Of a stretch of 64,000 nt of DNA, positions 10,065 through 22,539 are shown piece after piece. The position numbers and the translations under genes are program-made. Location: the NCBI GenBank assembly GCA_028023455.1, contig JAQFVV010006274.1, positions 686,001 through 750,000 of the forward strand, given 5' to 3'. The notes below the pieces were generated by a model. The model ran no database searches, was not told the origin of the DNA, and saw nothing but the letters and a program-made list of their open reading frames with translations. The DNA is from Epiperipatus broadwayi (Eukaryota > Onychophora > Udeonychophora > Euonychophora > Peripatidae). The first letter of the stretch is position 1. The number at the start of each line of letters is the position of its first letter.

Positions 10065-12213
10065 TGTAACGGGCACATACGACGTTACATTATTTTTTTA
10101 TTATTAAAGATGAAAAAAATTAAAGTTCGCAAATAAAACTTCTTTTTTAAGAATTACAAATTGAAAATTAAAATTCTGTACTAAACTCATATATATATAT
10201 AAAATCGCACAGATTGTAAAGATTTAAAGATAAAAATATATCTAAGTTTGTACAAAACAAATTAATTAATGTTATTGAAAAAATGGAAATGATTATTTTA
10301 ATTAGTCCAAGTGAACTAGCCCTTGGGCATTTAAATGTATAAGCAACGGTCAGATAGGAAAAACAATAGAAACTAATGGCCAATGAAAAAAATCCAATGG
10401 GAAATCGGACCTCAACGGAACGATCATCATCATCGATGACGTAATGTCAGTTGGATCCGAAAGTTACATATAAAAGAAAAAGCTTGGAAATAAATTAGTA
10501 GTGAGTGAAGAAAATCTAAGAGAAGACTGAGATTTGTTAAGTCGGAGAGTTGGAGATGAAGGGATTGAAAGACGCTCTTTCAATTCCTTCAGTGGTTATA
10601 AAAAAAAAAAGAAAAGAAATGAAACATCATTTTTTTTATATTGAGGACCACAGGATCATGGAGGATTTAACGCTGGATTCCAAACGGCAAGCAACAGATA
10701 AAGAGGAACGTTTTAAAAATCGTAAGAACTTTATGAACTGTAAGCTTTAAATCTATTTCTAAAACTCCAGTATACTGAACAATAAGAACTTTAATTTTAA
10801 ATCTTTATTCCGTATTTAAAATAATTGCTATAGAATCCTATCTGACCCACTTAATTTATTAATAAGTAATTTTATTTGATGTATTTCTTTTGTAAAAATC
10901 ATTTCCATTTATTTATTTATTTATTTATTTTGTTCTTTTAAGTTTTATTTATGATTTTTGATTTTCGTTAAACTAAGTTATATAAATGTTAAACTTAAGT
11001 CGGGCGTGAATGACTATATAGATTTGTAAAGTTTTATTAAGGGAGAGTAATCTTAAGTTATTCGTTTCATGGTTGAATTAGGTCAATGGATTGGATATAT
11101 TGGTGTAATTAGTAGATGTGGTATGAGGTTCGCTACGTGTGGAATTGAATTATACGCCGCACAACCCCTTTTGCCTATGGAATGCGATCGTAAGTCGGCA
11201 AAAATGACCGCAGTCCTTTCCTATGGAGTTTTTTTTTTTTATTGCTCTTCTCGTCAGATATATGTAGTATTCCTATCTGGACAAGAGTCAATTTCTTCTC
11301 TTAACCTTTCTGCTCAGAGGTACATTCCTAATAGTATGGTATTGCATGTTGTCATATTTGTATTACATTGAATACATCGATATATCAGATGGATTGACAT
11401 TGGTTTAACTGCGTACTTTTAGCCTAAGGTTAAATAAGGGATAATTTTTTTTTTCAAATGCAATCATGTAGTCTATTTATACTCGACACTCTAAATAAAA
11501 ATGCATTAAATTTAAGTTGGGTATAGATGCTTGCGTGGATTCGTTATCAGTTATGTTTTGGTTTTCATATTTGATCAAAATATATAGACATTCGGTAAAT
11601 AATGATACCTTATGGTGAGTATCTAAAAATGTATTTATTCAGATGTCTTTTAAGTTATTGGTGTCAATTCGGCATCTTATGATGAATGCCATTGGGTTTC
11701 TTATATATTTCTCTCTGAAATTCCATCAATGACTCTATATTTTGATCGTTTATGTTTATTTTGAAATGTTTTTAACCGTGTAATCTATGTAACCGATCTA
11801 TACTCAACATTAAAAACAAACTTTTATAAATCCATCTGTGCGAACTTATAATAGCTTATAAAAGTTAAAATGTAAAATCAAATTCTAAAATCAAGTTAAA
11901 ATTATAAAGTAAAAGTAATGCTAACATGATTCAAAATTTATATGTGCGTTAATAAATGTTTGTGTGTATAATTACTGGCAGTGGTTTATTTTATTGTTTT
12001 TTAAAAATATTCTTAGATAAGAATTTATAAAATATAAATCTGCTCTGTTCTACAGAGCTAGTTACATTGGGCTAACGGTCGAATTCAAAATATATAAAAT
12101 AATTTTTTTTTTAACTTACGTATCTGCCTACTATATAAATTTTCTAGGTTCTAAGTAGCCTAGTGGTGCCCTCATAGTGCAGATATGTTAAGACTCCACT
12201 CCGTACCGTTATA
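10065..12213 (+). mobile_element. Solo-LTR-like element, TGTAACGG family, copy 1
   Basis: It starts TGTAACGGGCACATAC and ends CCGTTATA, an imperfect terminal inverted repeat of the TG...CA type used by Ty3/Gypsy LTRs. It aligns along its length with 14665-16855; for example TTGGGCATTTAAATGTATAA occurs at about 10325 and 14984, AGGTCAATGGATTGGATATA at about 11080 and 15737, and TATCTGCCTACTATATAAAT near the 3' end of both. The flanks CTAT (10061-10064) and CTTT (12214-12217) could be a decayed 4-bp duplication. No gag, pol or env was found, so the whole copy looks like one very long LTR. Short open frames inside it differ between copies and are not credible genes. Confidence 0.6.
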
Positions 12214-12299
12214 CTTTGCTTAACCATTGAAATAGAACGTTATATAGCGGTGCAGTCACTTAAACAGCATATTTCTGTGTATTTGCATAGAAATTACGC

Positions 12300-13130
12300 C
12301 CTCAAGCGGTTTCAGCATGCTAAGAGCAAACAACCCAATTTTAAAATGTTATTTGATCCGATCAAAAGCTTTTTGTACATTCATATAAAAATCCTCTATT
12401 TTCTTCATCACAATGAGATATTACTGGGGCATAAACCTTATCTGCATTTGATATCTGCTATTAAGTTGAATAATTAGTCTTGCCATTTGGTCTGATGGAC
12501 CATCCATTTCCATAATATTTTTTCTTTTTATTTATAATGAATCCAATTCCACTTTTACTTGAAATGTTTATGCCTTTGTAATTACAGTACATGCCCACTT
12601 TTTGAATCAATTGTCTCTCCACCATTTCTTCTAACTTCACAAAGTCCAATAATGTCCCATTTAATATTAGACAGTTCTTCCAATTCTTGCAATCTTCCTT
12701 CACTTAAAAGTGATCTACAATTGTAAATACCTAAACAAAAGATCACTAGCATGTGGTAGCCTGGGTCTGCAATCGGGATTTTTAGTACTTGCACTTCAGT
12801 CGCCAACTGCCACCTTGGCTGGTGACTTTATTACCTCCTGAGAATAAGGGCCATGATTTATGTTTCTCTGTCATGATTGTAAATATCTTAGATAAAAAAA
12901 ATTTCTTTCACACACCACATTTATTCTGCCTTCAAGAAAATTCAATTGATATTTCAGTTATGAGATATCAGGCAAGTGAGAAGAAAGGCCATGATGTATC
13001 TTAATCTTAAATTGAGAGGTAAAAAGCCATTAAACTCACCACATTGTCTAATGTGAATTGGTGCGCAGCGTATCCAACTATATTGTGCCAGTCACTCTAT
13101 GAGTGACCCCACACAAGGTGACTGTAGTTG
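12300..13130 (-). pseudogene. RTE 5' region and endonuclease N-terminus
   Basis: Minus-strand reading gives the N-terminal APE endonuclease: GIYNCRSLLSEGRLQELEEL, then SNIKWDIIGLCEVRRNGGET and, in another frame, NYKGINISSKSGIGFIINKK. This is the RTE start (WD(I/V)xGLxExRR). 12810-13130 is the 5' untranslated part and matches the corresponding parts of the copies at 30180-30440 and 33050-33300. It degenerates below about 12340, next to the LTR insertion. Confidence 0.75.
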
Positions 13131-13923
13131 AAGCTATAGCTCAGTTATATATAATTACAATTATTAATTTATGTAGCTATGATATAAATAGTATAAAATG
13201 GATGAAGTTGTCTGTGTATATAATTCTTACCCACACACTCTCAAGAATATTAACTCCCAAATTGTAAATTGATGCATAATATTATACTATATATGCGTAC
13301 AATATTTTTGGTTCATTTCTTTTAGTTATTTTCATAAATGTAAACGTACTACATTTATTATTTATCATATTTTTTTATTTTTTCTGTAAAAAAGTCCTTT
13401 ACGTGTTGGAACATGGTATAAAGGAAATAAAAATATATAAAATAATTAAAAAGTAATTGTTTATGTTCCAACGCGTCTATATATATTTTTTTTAATTAGA
13501 AGATTTTCTATATTAATGCATTAAGAAAAGTCAGGTGGCCATTGTCTTACCAAATATAAAATACCACTAATCTATAAATGGCCTCCTGCTTTGTACTTTT
13601 ATTTTTACAAACAAAAGGCTTCAAAGAATTTGGACGCCAAGGCAGAGATAGAAAATTCTTGTTTATTTGTTCTATAGTTATGTTTAATTTTAATCCGTGG
13701 CAAAAGAATTTTTCTTTTTATTTAAATTTGAAACTGATGTTATCAGTATAGTGGTCTGAGTCACCTAGATAAAATTAAATTAAAAAAGTAATGTATAAAA
13801 TCAATTAAAGATAACATTTTTTAAAAGAAAGTATGTGAATTATTTTTGGATCAATTAGCCACCAATATAAAAGTTTGGGGCAATGATTCAAAGAGATAAA
13901 GTAGTAAATTATAAAAGCTCCTA
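13131..13923. other. Intron sequence with a short inverted repeat
   Basis: It contains a 14-bp inverted pair, ACGTGTTGGAACAT (13401-13414) and ATGTTCCAACGCGT (13463-13476), with one mismatch. No gene was recognised. Confidence 0.4.
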
Positions 13924-13960
13924 ATCTCCGGATCGTTATAACTGGCTACCCAACTTGGGC
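13924..13960 (+). other. LTR 3' end followed by a primer-binding-site-like sequence
   Basis: TCTCCGGATCGTTATAA at 13924-13940 is identical over 17 bases with the end of the LTR at 16839-16855. Two bases later comes TGGCTACCCAACTTGGGC (13943-13960), which begins with the TGG expected opposite a tRNA CCA end. This looks like the junction between a 5' LTR and the internal leader. The sequence upstream of 13924 does not otherwise match the LTR well. Confidence 0.45.
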
Positions 13961-14664
13961 TGATCTTTAATAATCCACGAATACCCTGAGTAGTTTTTTT
14001 CAAAATGAAATATGTTTATCTGTTTACATAAAGTCGGATACTTTAAATCTTATAAAAGCACTGCCAGAAAGAAATTGCACATATATTAAACACGAGAAAG
14101 TATTAATAATTTTAAATTGTATTTTGTTAAAAAGTCAAAAGGTTGCAATTATTATTTTTTTTTTGTTTGTTAATATATATTATGTTTTAACGTGTATAGG
14201 CGCGCACAGCCACGTAAGTTTATGATCGTAAATGTGTAGTACCTTACGATGAGTACTGTTTGGGAATTTACTTCAGTGTAATCTTATGTAAACATTTCAG
14301 TCAGTCATAAATAAGTTGGTGGTATTTATAATTGTGCTGCAAATATACACATTTAAACTCATTATTTCTTAAAACATATTTACCTCAGTGCAACCGTTTT
14401 AAATAAATAATTTATAAAATTTTCTTGTCATGCTGTGTGTAAAAATAAAATGTATAAAAAAAATAGAACGCTTGGAGGGAGGAGGCGTAGACGTAAATGG
14501 TCCTTAGGAAAACGATAGTCAACATTTTTTTTTGTATATAATCTTTGTAAAAATTACTAACCGAATGTTTTTGTAAATGTTTTTGTTAATCATGTACCGT
14601 AATTACTAACCCTAAGTAAAATTTTTTTTTTTCGTTTATTTTTTTTTAAGCAAGTTTACTGATA
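13961..14664. other. Possible remnant of LTR-element internal sequence
   Basis: It lies between the PBS-like site and the LTR copy at 14665. It has no open frame of interest. A purine-rich block GGAGGGAGGAGG at about 14475-14486 could be an old polypurine tract, although it is too far from the LTR start to be convincing. Confidence 0.3.
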
Positions 14665-16855
14665 TGTAACGGGCACATACATACGTTACATTGTTTTTTA
14701 TTAGTAAACATGAAAAGAATAAAAGTTTGCAAATAAAACTTCCTTTTTAAGAATTAAAAATTAAAATTCTATACTAAACTCATATATATAAAATCGCATA
14801 GATGAAAAAAATTATTAAAATAAAACTTTATTAAAAATAGAAAACATATTTTAAAAGCAAAACTTAAAAAGATTTAGAGATAAAAATATATCTTTAATTT
14901 TGGAAAACACATTAAGTAATCAGAAAATGGAAATGATTATTTTAATTAGTCAAAGTGAACTAGCCTTTGGGCATTTAAATGTATAAGCAATGGTCAGATA
15001 GGAAAACAATAGAAACTAATAGCAAATGAGAGAAATCCATCGTGGGAATTGGACCTCAATGAAAGGACCATCACATCGATGATGTAATGTCAATTGAATC
15101 CTTAAAATTAATATAAAAGGAAAAGTTTGGAAATTATTAGTTAGTTTATTACAAGATGACAGATATGTGTTAAGTTGGAGAGGGTTGGAGGAGAAGGGAT
15201 TGAAAGACGCACTTTCAATTTCTTCAGTTGTTCAAAAAATGAAACATCGTTTTCCAATATTGCGGACCACAGGACATCAAGGCCCGGAAGAATACCATCA
15301 ACCATAAAGGACCAATGGTTAACTGCACACCGATCTCCTTATGACTTCGTGGGAATTAACACCTTCCATTACAAAAAATCAGAGACTACGGACATTTTTC
15401 AAAACAGTAAGAAATATATAATTAATGAACATTTGAAAACATTAAGAACTTTAAAATATAAACTTTACTTGTATTTAAAAAAAAATAGAAATAGATTCCA
15501 ACTGACCAAACTAAATTATTTATTAATTAGTTATAATTTTATTTGATGTATTTTTTTTTTTTTTTAAATCATTTCTATTTATTTTTTTTTGTTCTTTAAG
15601 TTTTATTTATGATTTTTGTTTTGTGATAAATTAAATTATATAAATGTTAAACTTAAGTCGGTCGTGAACGGCTATATAGATTTGTAAAGTTATATTAGGG
15701 GAGGGTAATCTTAGGTTATTTGTTTCGTAGTTGAATTAGGTCAATGGATTGGATATATTGGTGTAATTAGTAGATGTAGTATGAGGTTCGCTACGGGCAG
15801 AATTGCTTTATATGCCGCACACACTCGTTTTGCCTATGGGAGGATTTATAAGACGGAGACCGCAGTTCCTTCCTATGGATTTTTTTTATTGCTCTTATCG
15901 TCAGATAGATGTAGTATTCCTATCTGATGAGAAGCAATTTCTTCTCTTAACCTAATTGTGCTGTTGTATTTCGTATTACATTGAACACATCGATATATCA
16001 GATGGATTGACGCCGGTTTAGCTGCGAACTTTTGGCCTAAGGTTAAATAAGGGATGAACGTTTTCTTTTCAAATGCAAATCTATGTAGTCTATTTATACT
16101 CGACACTCTAAATAAAAATGCATTAAATTTAAGTTGGGTATAGACGCTTGCATGGGTTCGTTACCGGTTAATTATGTTTTTGGTTTTCATATTTGATCAA
16201 AAGGTATAGACATTCGGTAAATACTGATACCTTACGGTGAGTATCTAAGATGTATTTATGTCGGATGTCTTTTAAGTTATTGGTGTCTTGCGGCATCTTA
16301 CGATGAATGCCATTGGGTTTCTTATAAATTCCCCTCTGCATTTCCATCAATGACTTTATATTTTGAGCATTTATGTTTATTTTGAAATGTTTTTGACCGT
16401 GTAATCTATGTAACCGATCTGTACTCAACATTAAAAACACATTTTATAAATCCATCTGTGTGAACTTATAATAGTATAAAAATTAAAATGTAAATTAAAA
16501 TCTAAAATAAAAGTTAAAAATAATGTTAAATGTTAAAGTAAACATGCTAAAATAATAATGTTAAATTTTATATATATGTGCGTAAATAAATGTTTGTGTG
16601 TATAATTACTGGCAGTGGCTTATTTTATTCTTTTTTTATATATCTTAGATAGGAATTTTTTATAAAATATAAATCTTTGTTATTCCACTGAGCTAGTGAC
16701 AATGGCTAACGACTGGAGTCAACCAATATAAAATAAATACATTTTTTTTGAACTTACATATCTGCCTACTATATAAATTTTTCTAGGTTCAAATGCCTAG
16801 ATGGCGCTTTTGTAGTGAAGATTACGTTAAGTCTCTCTTTCTCCGGATCGTTATA
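14665..16855 (+). mobile_element. LTR, TGTAACGG family, copy 2
   Basis: Starts TGTAACGGGCACATAC and ends CGGATCGTTATA. It is co-linear with 10065-12213 and of similar length (about 2.2 kb), with small indels. An approximate 4-5 bp duplication is not obvious at the flanks. Together with the PBS-like site at 13943 it could be the 3' LTR of an element that has lost nearly all of its internal region. Confidence 0.6.
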
Positions 16856-18655
16856 ATACCATGATGTCTCAAAAATGAGTATATTTAAATAATAAGCATA
16901 TCTTACCAATCCAGCAATTAAATAAATGATAAAATGATGCCTATCACTTATTGAAGTCCATAAATACAATTTTTAATTTCTAAAAATAAATGTATATTGA
17001 TTTTACAATCTGTAATACTTGAAAAGCACAGCAAAAAACAGACCTACACATCAAAACCATTCATAACTTACACTGAGTATTCAAGAGTGTAATAGAAGAA
17101 AAGTTGACATTCCTCAAAACAATAATATCATTTGCCAAAAATAAAGTCATGGTGATATAAAATTAAGTCATGGTGATACACCATCCATGGATTTATACAA
17201 AATATACATGATACAATATATCTGCAAAGTAAAGATAAATAAGGAAATGAACATAAATGATGGCATGAACTCAAAAGAGAGCACCTACATTTTGAGACAA
17301 AAATTCCACTAGGACTTTGTATCTGAACATAAGGAAAATTAGAATGAACCATCAAAATATATTAGAAACAATAATAGCTGCCTTAAATAAAGCATTTATG
17401 CTTAAATGTGGACATGAAAGATATAACTCATGGAGTATATTATAATATTAAAAGAGAGAGACATAGCCAAAATCTCTTTGCAAACCATATAACAACATTA
17501 CCTACAAGAGAGAAACAAAACTACCATATCTTGAAAATATAATGGTAAGATAAGCATGTATAATAAATACTTACAAGAGAAAGAAAGAGACAAAACCATC
17601 TCTTAAAAAAACTATAAAATTATTTGCCAAATCTGGCCTAATAAAACATGGCCTGAAATAAGCAATAAGAACATACACTATCTTCACTTATTCAGCATAA
17701 ACATATACATTCAAATGAATAAATTACTCATAATATGGGATAGATAACAATTTGAACTCTATATATAACGTTATAAAAAAAGTAAATATTTTGCGAACTT
17801 CCGGATATTACAGTTTACAAGCAAATCATAAAATTATTTCAGACAAAATATATAGGTTAAATAAAATAAAATATAACGCATAATATTGAAATTTAAAATT
17901 ATACCCAGTTTACCAAAATACATAATTAAGAGCCTTTCATCATGGAGGTTCTACCATTCAACCAGATACTTCTCTGCAATTACCATTTCGCCAACACCAT
18001 TTTCTCCTTCTTTGTTGAAAACACAGTAAATTTAAATGATATGTACAGCATTTGAAATATTTTCTATAAGCAATAGATTTACCAATAACATAAGCACATA
18101 ATAAATTAATCGTCATTCAATTTTCGTGAAGAATATTTAAATAAAGCATAGGCAATCTTTTGTACAATATATTATTTTTCTTTAATTCCTTGAAAAAGAT
18201 AAGTTAACAACAATGTACAGGAGCATATATTCTTTGGACAGAATGCAGGTTTTATTGTAGAGCAAATTTGTAATACAACAAGCTAAGTGTGTAATAAACT
18301 TGAATAATAATTACTTTAATGACCAGTGTATACAACTGTTCCAATTATTAAATACAAACCATAGATTGATAATAGTAATTTTTGAATAAATATTCTATTA
18401 CTATTGTAGAGCATTTTTAAAGTAAATAGTCGGGTAATAATTTTCAGACAAAAGAGCAAATCAACAATTTTAATTTCATGGATTTATGAATATTTTTTAT
18501 CACTAGTCTGTAATAGGTACAAGACAAAATTTTTCAAGTGTATGTTTCCATCCTGCTGCTAAAATAATAAATAAATACCATTTCAAAATTTAAAAAAAAG
18601 ACATTTATTAAATTTTATTATCACTAAACAGGTTCTGCTATCTGGAATTTAAATA
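16856..18655. other. Intron sequence with no recognised element
   Basis: A+T-rich throughout. Repeated words such as ATAAAGTCATGGTGATA and AAATTAAGTCATGGTGATAC (17141-17179) form a short local duplication. No coding segment was recognised. Confidence 0.4.
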
Positions 18656-18753
18656 ATCTATTCGGTTGTTTTTTGATCTATCGTGTTAGCTGCAGGATGG
18701 CACTATTTATAGTTTAATTTCTAGAAATATGCCATTTCCGGGGCCACACCCAA

Positions 18754-18900
18754 GCCTTCTTTCTACAATAAATCCTTCGACTGTTAACTCGGAGTTAAGT
18801 CTTCTTTCTACACTAAAATGTAGAAAGAGTGTTAACTCTGAGTTAAGCCTTCTTTCTACGAAAAAAACCTAGAAAGAGTGTTAGCTCTGCTTAGCAGCTA
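18754..18900. repeat. Palindromic repeat cluster inside E1
   Basis: The words CTTCTTTCTAC and its partner TAGAAAGAGTGTTA alternate with GTTAACTCGGAGTTAA, GTTAACTCTGAGTTAA and GTTAGCTCTGCTTAGCAGCT, making several overlapping hairpins. The array is very short and looks like subterminal transposase-binding or fold-back structure. Confidence 0.6.
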
Positions 18901-19483
18901 ACGCTGTGGCTTTTTCCTATGCTAAAAGCAGAGGAACCCATAGTTGTTTGTGTTACACACTATATCGTAATGTTGTGTTATGTATTTTATGTAACAATAT
19001 TGTACGAGGGTGTGTTAAGTTCATCGTGTCAAAATTATTTAAATTTTCATTGGGACCTTTTTTTTTTTAAATACGAATTCCTTTTAACAATTTTAACAGT
19101 GTAGTGATTGTTCCTCATCAAGCTGTAAGCCTCCTAAATTCTCTATTAGGGTGGGGTAGCACAATTTTTATGACGATCATGCTTTAAGTCATGTTTTAGC
19201 GAGTAATTTTCTGAGACCAAGAATATGGCTAATTCGAACACAGAAAAGATGGGACTTGCCAGACACAAATGCTGGCGCTGTAACCTTTCTACAGCAGAAA
19301 AACATCCTGTTGAAAGAAAAGATATGATTGTGCGGCAAATATATGCGGCTTGAGGTTCATAAACATCTTTTGACTTTCATTTGTAAGTCTCGGTGTTGCC
19401 AAGGGAAATGTTCATTTTGTAAAGGGCAGCTTGTTTAGAGGGATTCCAAATGGCCTTTGTCAAATGTAAAATAAAAGTAACTT

Positions 19484-20600
19484 AAATTTTTATTTAAACA
19501 TATATCTCTTCTCCCAATAATTATTGTCGGCAATCAAATGTAAAATAAAAGAAGTAACTAAAATTTTTATTTAAACATACTCAAAAAAAACCCCTTTCTC
19601 CCAATAATTGTTGTCGTCGGCAATCATATGTAAAATAAAAGTAACATAAATAATTCTTTAATCATACAGAAAAACACCCTTTCCATTAATTGTTGTCAGC
19701 AATCAAATGTAAACCAATAAAAGTAAGACTGTAAATTATTATTTAAACATAACCCAAATTATTATTTAAACATACACCAAAAAAGACCCGCTCTTGTCAA
19801 TAAAAATTAAAGAAACAACTATTATTGTCCCATTGTCAAAAATATTATTTGGGAAACCAAAATAATTTATAAACAAAAGAAAGAAAGTAAAATCGGTTGT
19901 CAATCAAATGTAAAATAAAAGTAACTTAATTTTTTTTTTTTAAACATACGCAAAAAAACCCCTTCTCCCAATAATTGTTGTCGGCAATCAAATGTAAAAT
20001 AAAAGTAACGTAAATTATTATTTAATCGTACAGAAAAACCCTTCCCACTAATTGTTGTCGGCAATCAAATGTAAACCAATAAAAGTAAGGTAAATTAATT
20101 TTTAAACATAACCCAAATTACTATTTGAACACACACAAAAAAAAAGACCCTCTTTTCAATAAAAATTAAAGAAACAACTATTATTGTCCCATTGTCAAAC
20201 CAAATATTATTTGGGAAACCAAAATAATTTACAAACGAAAGAAAGTAAATAAAATCGGTTGTCAATCAAATGTAAAATAAAAGTAACTTAAAATTTTTTA
20301 TTTAAACATACACACAAAAAAAACTCCCTTTCTCCCAATAATTGTTGTCAGCAATCAGATGTAAAATGAAAGGTAACGCAAATTATTATTTAATCATACA
20401 CAAAAACATCCCTCCCACTAATTGTTGTCGACAATCAAATATAAACCAATAAAAGTAAGTAAATTATTATTTAAAGATACATAAAAAACAAAACAAAATT
20501 ACTATTTGAATATACACGACAAAAAACCCTCTTGTCAATAAAAATTAAAAAACAACTATTATTGTCCCAAATAATTTATAAACGAAAGAATGTAAAATTT
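19484..20600 (+). repeat. Higher-order tandem array inside E1
   Basis: A basic unit of roughly 85-100 bp contains AATTGTTGTCGGCAATCAAA, TGTAAAATAAAAGTAAC, a T/A tract with TTTAAACATAC, an A run and CCC(T)TTCTCCC. About nine units are visible. They are grouped into larger blocks ending in ATTAAAGAAACAACTATTAT at 19807 and 20167, and a similar word at about 20546, giving a higher-order period of about 360-380 bp repeated three times. Confidence 0.75.
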
Positions 20601-20896
20601 GTAAACAAAAAAAAAGTCAATATTAATAGAGAATCGCTAGCCCGGGAACGTTATATTAATGTGTTTTTTTTGTTAGCAACAACACCATCCCATGGCTGAC
20701 ACAATGTATCAGAGCACAACCATCTATTCATTAAAAGGTGAATTATTCTGAAGAAAACAATTATTTTAGAGATATGACAGTATTAAAATAAAAATACTTC
20801 TAAATATATATTACTAAAATATATTTAAAACACTTGAAAGTCTTGTTAATAAACTGCTTATTCTTAGCATCTTATACAGTTATTAGCAAAAACATT

Positions 20897-22539
20897 GGTA
20901 AAAGCCTGAAATCCGGGCATGGCTGCTTGGGGCATTGTTTACATGTCAAAACACAAAAATGCCATTTCGGCGGCCACGGCCTAATAGGCTAATACAACAT
21001 TTATGTATTGTATTAACCCATTGAGCTAGGCCGCTTTACATGACATTGCATAAAAATATTACAGCCTGTTTTGTGTTTTGAAGCTATTTACACATATTCG
21101 TTCTATTCATAGCTGATTACCGTATCACTTGAGGGTGTTTAAATTTCAAGGCGGTACGACTTTTTCAAATCTCCGTAATAGAATAATGTCATTTCGATTT
21201 TAAAAATGTTGTTAATTATTAATAATTGTCATATGGTCCCCGCCCTTCCCGAACAAAAGGTTAATATGTAAAAAATTGGCAAAGTGTATGTTCGAACAGG
21301 CGTCGACAAAGAGCACGCCCTAAGTCACGTTTCAGCGTGGGGGGAAAATATTCGAGACCACTAAAAGGTCTGAGATGAATGTGCAATTTTGAAATTTTTC
21401 TTCAGAATTGCCGAGTACAGAAAGTGTGTGAGATTGTGTTTTTTTTTGTCAGGCACACGTAATGTCCACTTTTTATTACAGCAATAAAATCGAATAAATA
21501 ATTGTAAAAAGTCCAAAGTTTGTGCCCTTTTTTATTGTTTTTTATTTCATTAGAAATTGACAAGTATTTGGAATCAATTTTTTGCAGCGAGGTTAAAATA
21601 AATGATGGCTTTGGTTGACTTTTTGTTAAGAATAACAAATTACGAAATACCCCCACCCCCACAAGCAGTTTATTGTAGAAGGCTAAAAAAAAAAAAAAGG
21701 TAATTCGAATGAAATAGAAATCAAAGTAAAAAGTGAGAAAAAGTTGTTTAAAAAAAATTAAATTCTTGACTTTTTGGTTACAATTCTTTTTCCGAGTGTG
21801 GGGGGGTGGGTGTTTGAAAACAATTTTTTAATCGGCAAAAACACAAAAGTAAATTTTGATTTAATATTAAGAAAAACAATTACATCAACCAAAAAGAAAT
21901 CAAAATTCGAAAGAAGTCCCAAAGTTGATTCTCTTTTTTCAGTGCTGTTAAAATAATTGACTATTTTTGTTGCCTTTTTGTTATTAATAACAGTATGAAT
22001 TCTTCCCGTCCCCCACTCAAAAAGCTGTTTCTTGTAGTAGCCCCCCCCCAAAAAAAAGGCTAATTCAAACATAATCTAAATCAAAGTGAAAACAAGTTGT
22101 GTTTTTTTTTTTTAAACAAGTAAAATTAATAATAATAAGAAAAACCATTTAGTCAAGCCAAAAAAAAAAAAGAAAAGTAGAATTAAGTTCTAAACAAGTC
22201 GCAAATAATTCTATTTTATTTTTTAGGCGGTGGGATTCAAACAAATTTTTTGACGTCATGAAACGGTCCGAATGCAATTAGCAAAATTTATTGAAAAATT
22301 GTCAGTCAGGTTCCAAAAAAAAACCCACAAAAAGTAACGAATATGAATATCAAAATTTGTTTAATAATAAAGAAATCATGCTCTAAATGAAATAAAAATT
22401 ATTTGTTTAATCAATATTAGAAAAAAAACCTTGTTGTCTAAAAAAAGAAAAAGTTGCAGCGGCCCGGTAACGTTATATTTCATTGATTTTGTCTAGTATC
22501 AACGCTCCAAGCGGCTTTCCAGGATTTCAGGCTTTTACC
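20897..22539 (+). mobile_element. Non-autonomous DNA transposon E2 with 8-bp target duplication
   Basis: A perfect 8-bp repeat AAAACATT flanks it (20889-20896 and 22540-22547). The terminal inverted repeat starts GGTAAAAGCCTGAAATCC and matches the complement of the right end GGATTTCAGGCTTTTACC with very few changes. It shares with E1 a subterminal GCCATTTC..GG.GGCCAC block, an AAGTCA(C/T)GTTT(C/T)AGCG block (21320-21340 and 19190-19203) and the CCCGG.AACGTTATATT block near the right end. The interior holds degenerate repeats of about 300 bp (around 21460, 21770 and 21955), each with a C-rich or G-rich run. No transposase is present. Confidence 0.75.

Larger units (their letters stand above)
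18664..20721 (+). mobile_element. Non-autonomous DNA transposon E1 with 8-bp target duplication
   Basis: It is bounded by a perfect 8-bp direct repeat ATCTATTC (18656-18663 and 20722-20729). The ends are imperfect terminal inverted repeats starting GGTTGT, with GATCTATCGTGTTAGC on the left facing the complement of GCTGACACAATGTATC on the right. It carries no transposase. Internal features are a cluster of hairpin-forming words at 18754-18900, a block around 19170-19230 shared with E2, and a higher-order tandem array at 19484-20600. The GG...CC ends and 8-bp duplication are those of the Merlin element at 50209, but the superfamily is an inference. Confidence 0.7.

Noticed and set aside
12040-12090. 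tRNA A-box-like words (complement of AGAGCTAG/GAGCTAGTGAC) near the LTR 3' ends
   Set aside because: No B-box at tRNA spacing and no acceptor stem; likely chance.
15175-15546. 123-codon open frame inside LTR copy 2, and a 66-codon frame at 10550-10750 in copy 1
   Set aside because: The two LTRs are aligned here, but the frames do not correspond in phase and are broken differently, so they are not a conserved gene.
19484-20600. CRISPR-like array
   Set aside because: This is eukaryotic DNA; units are degenerate head-to-tail repeats without unique equal-length spacers.
21758-22072. Overlapping open frames on both strands in E2
   Set aside because: They arise from low-complexity repeats with C- and G-runs inside a non-autonomous transposon; no similarity or start context supports them.
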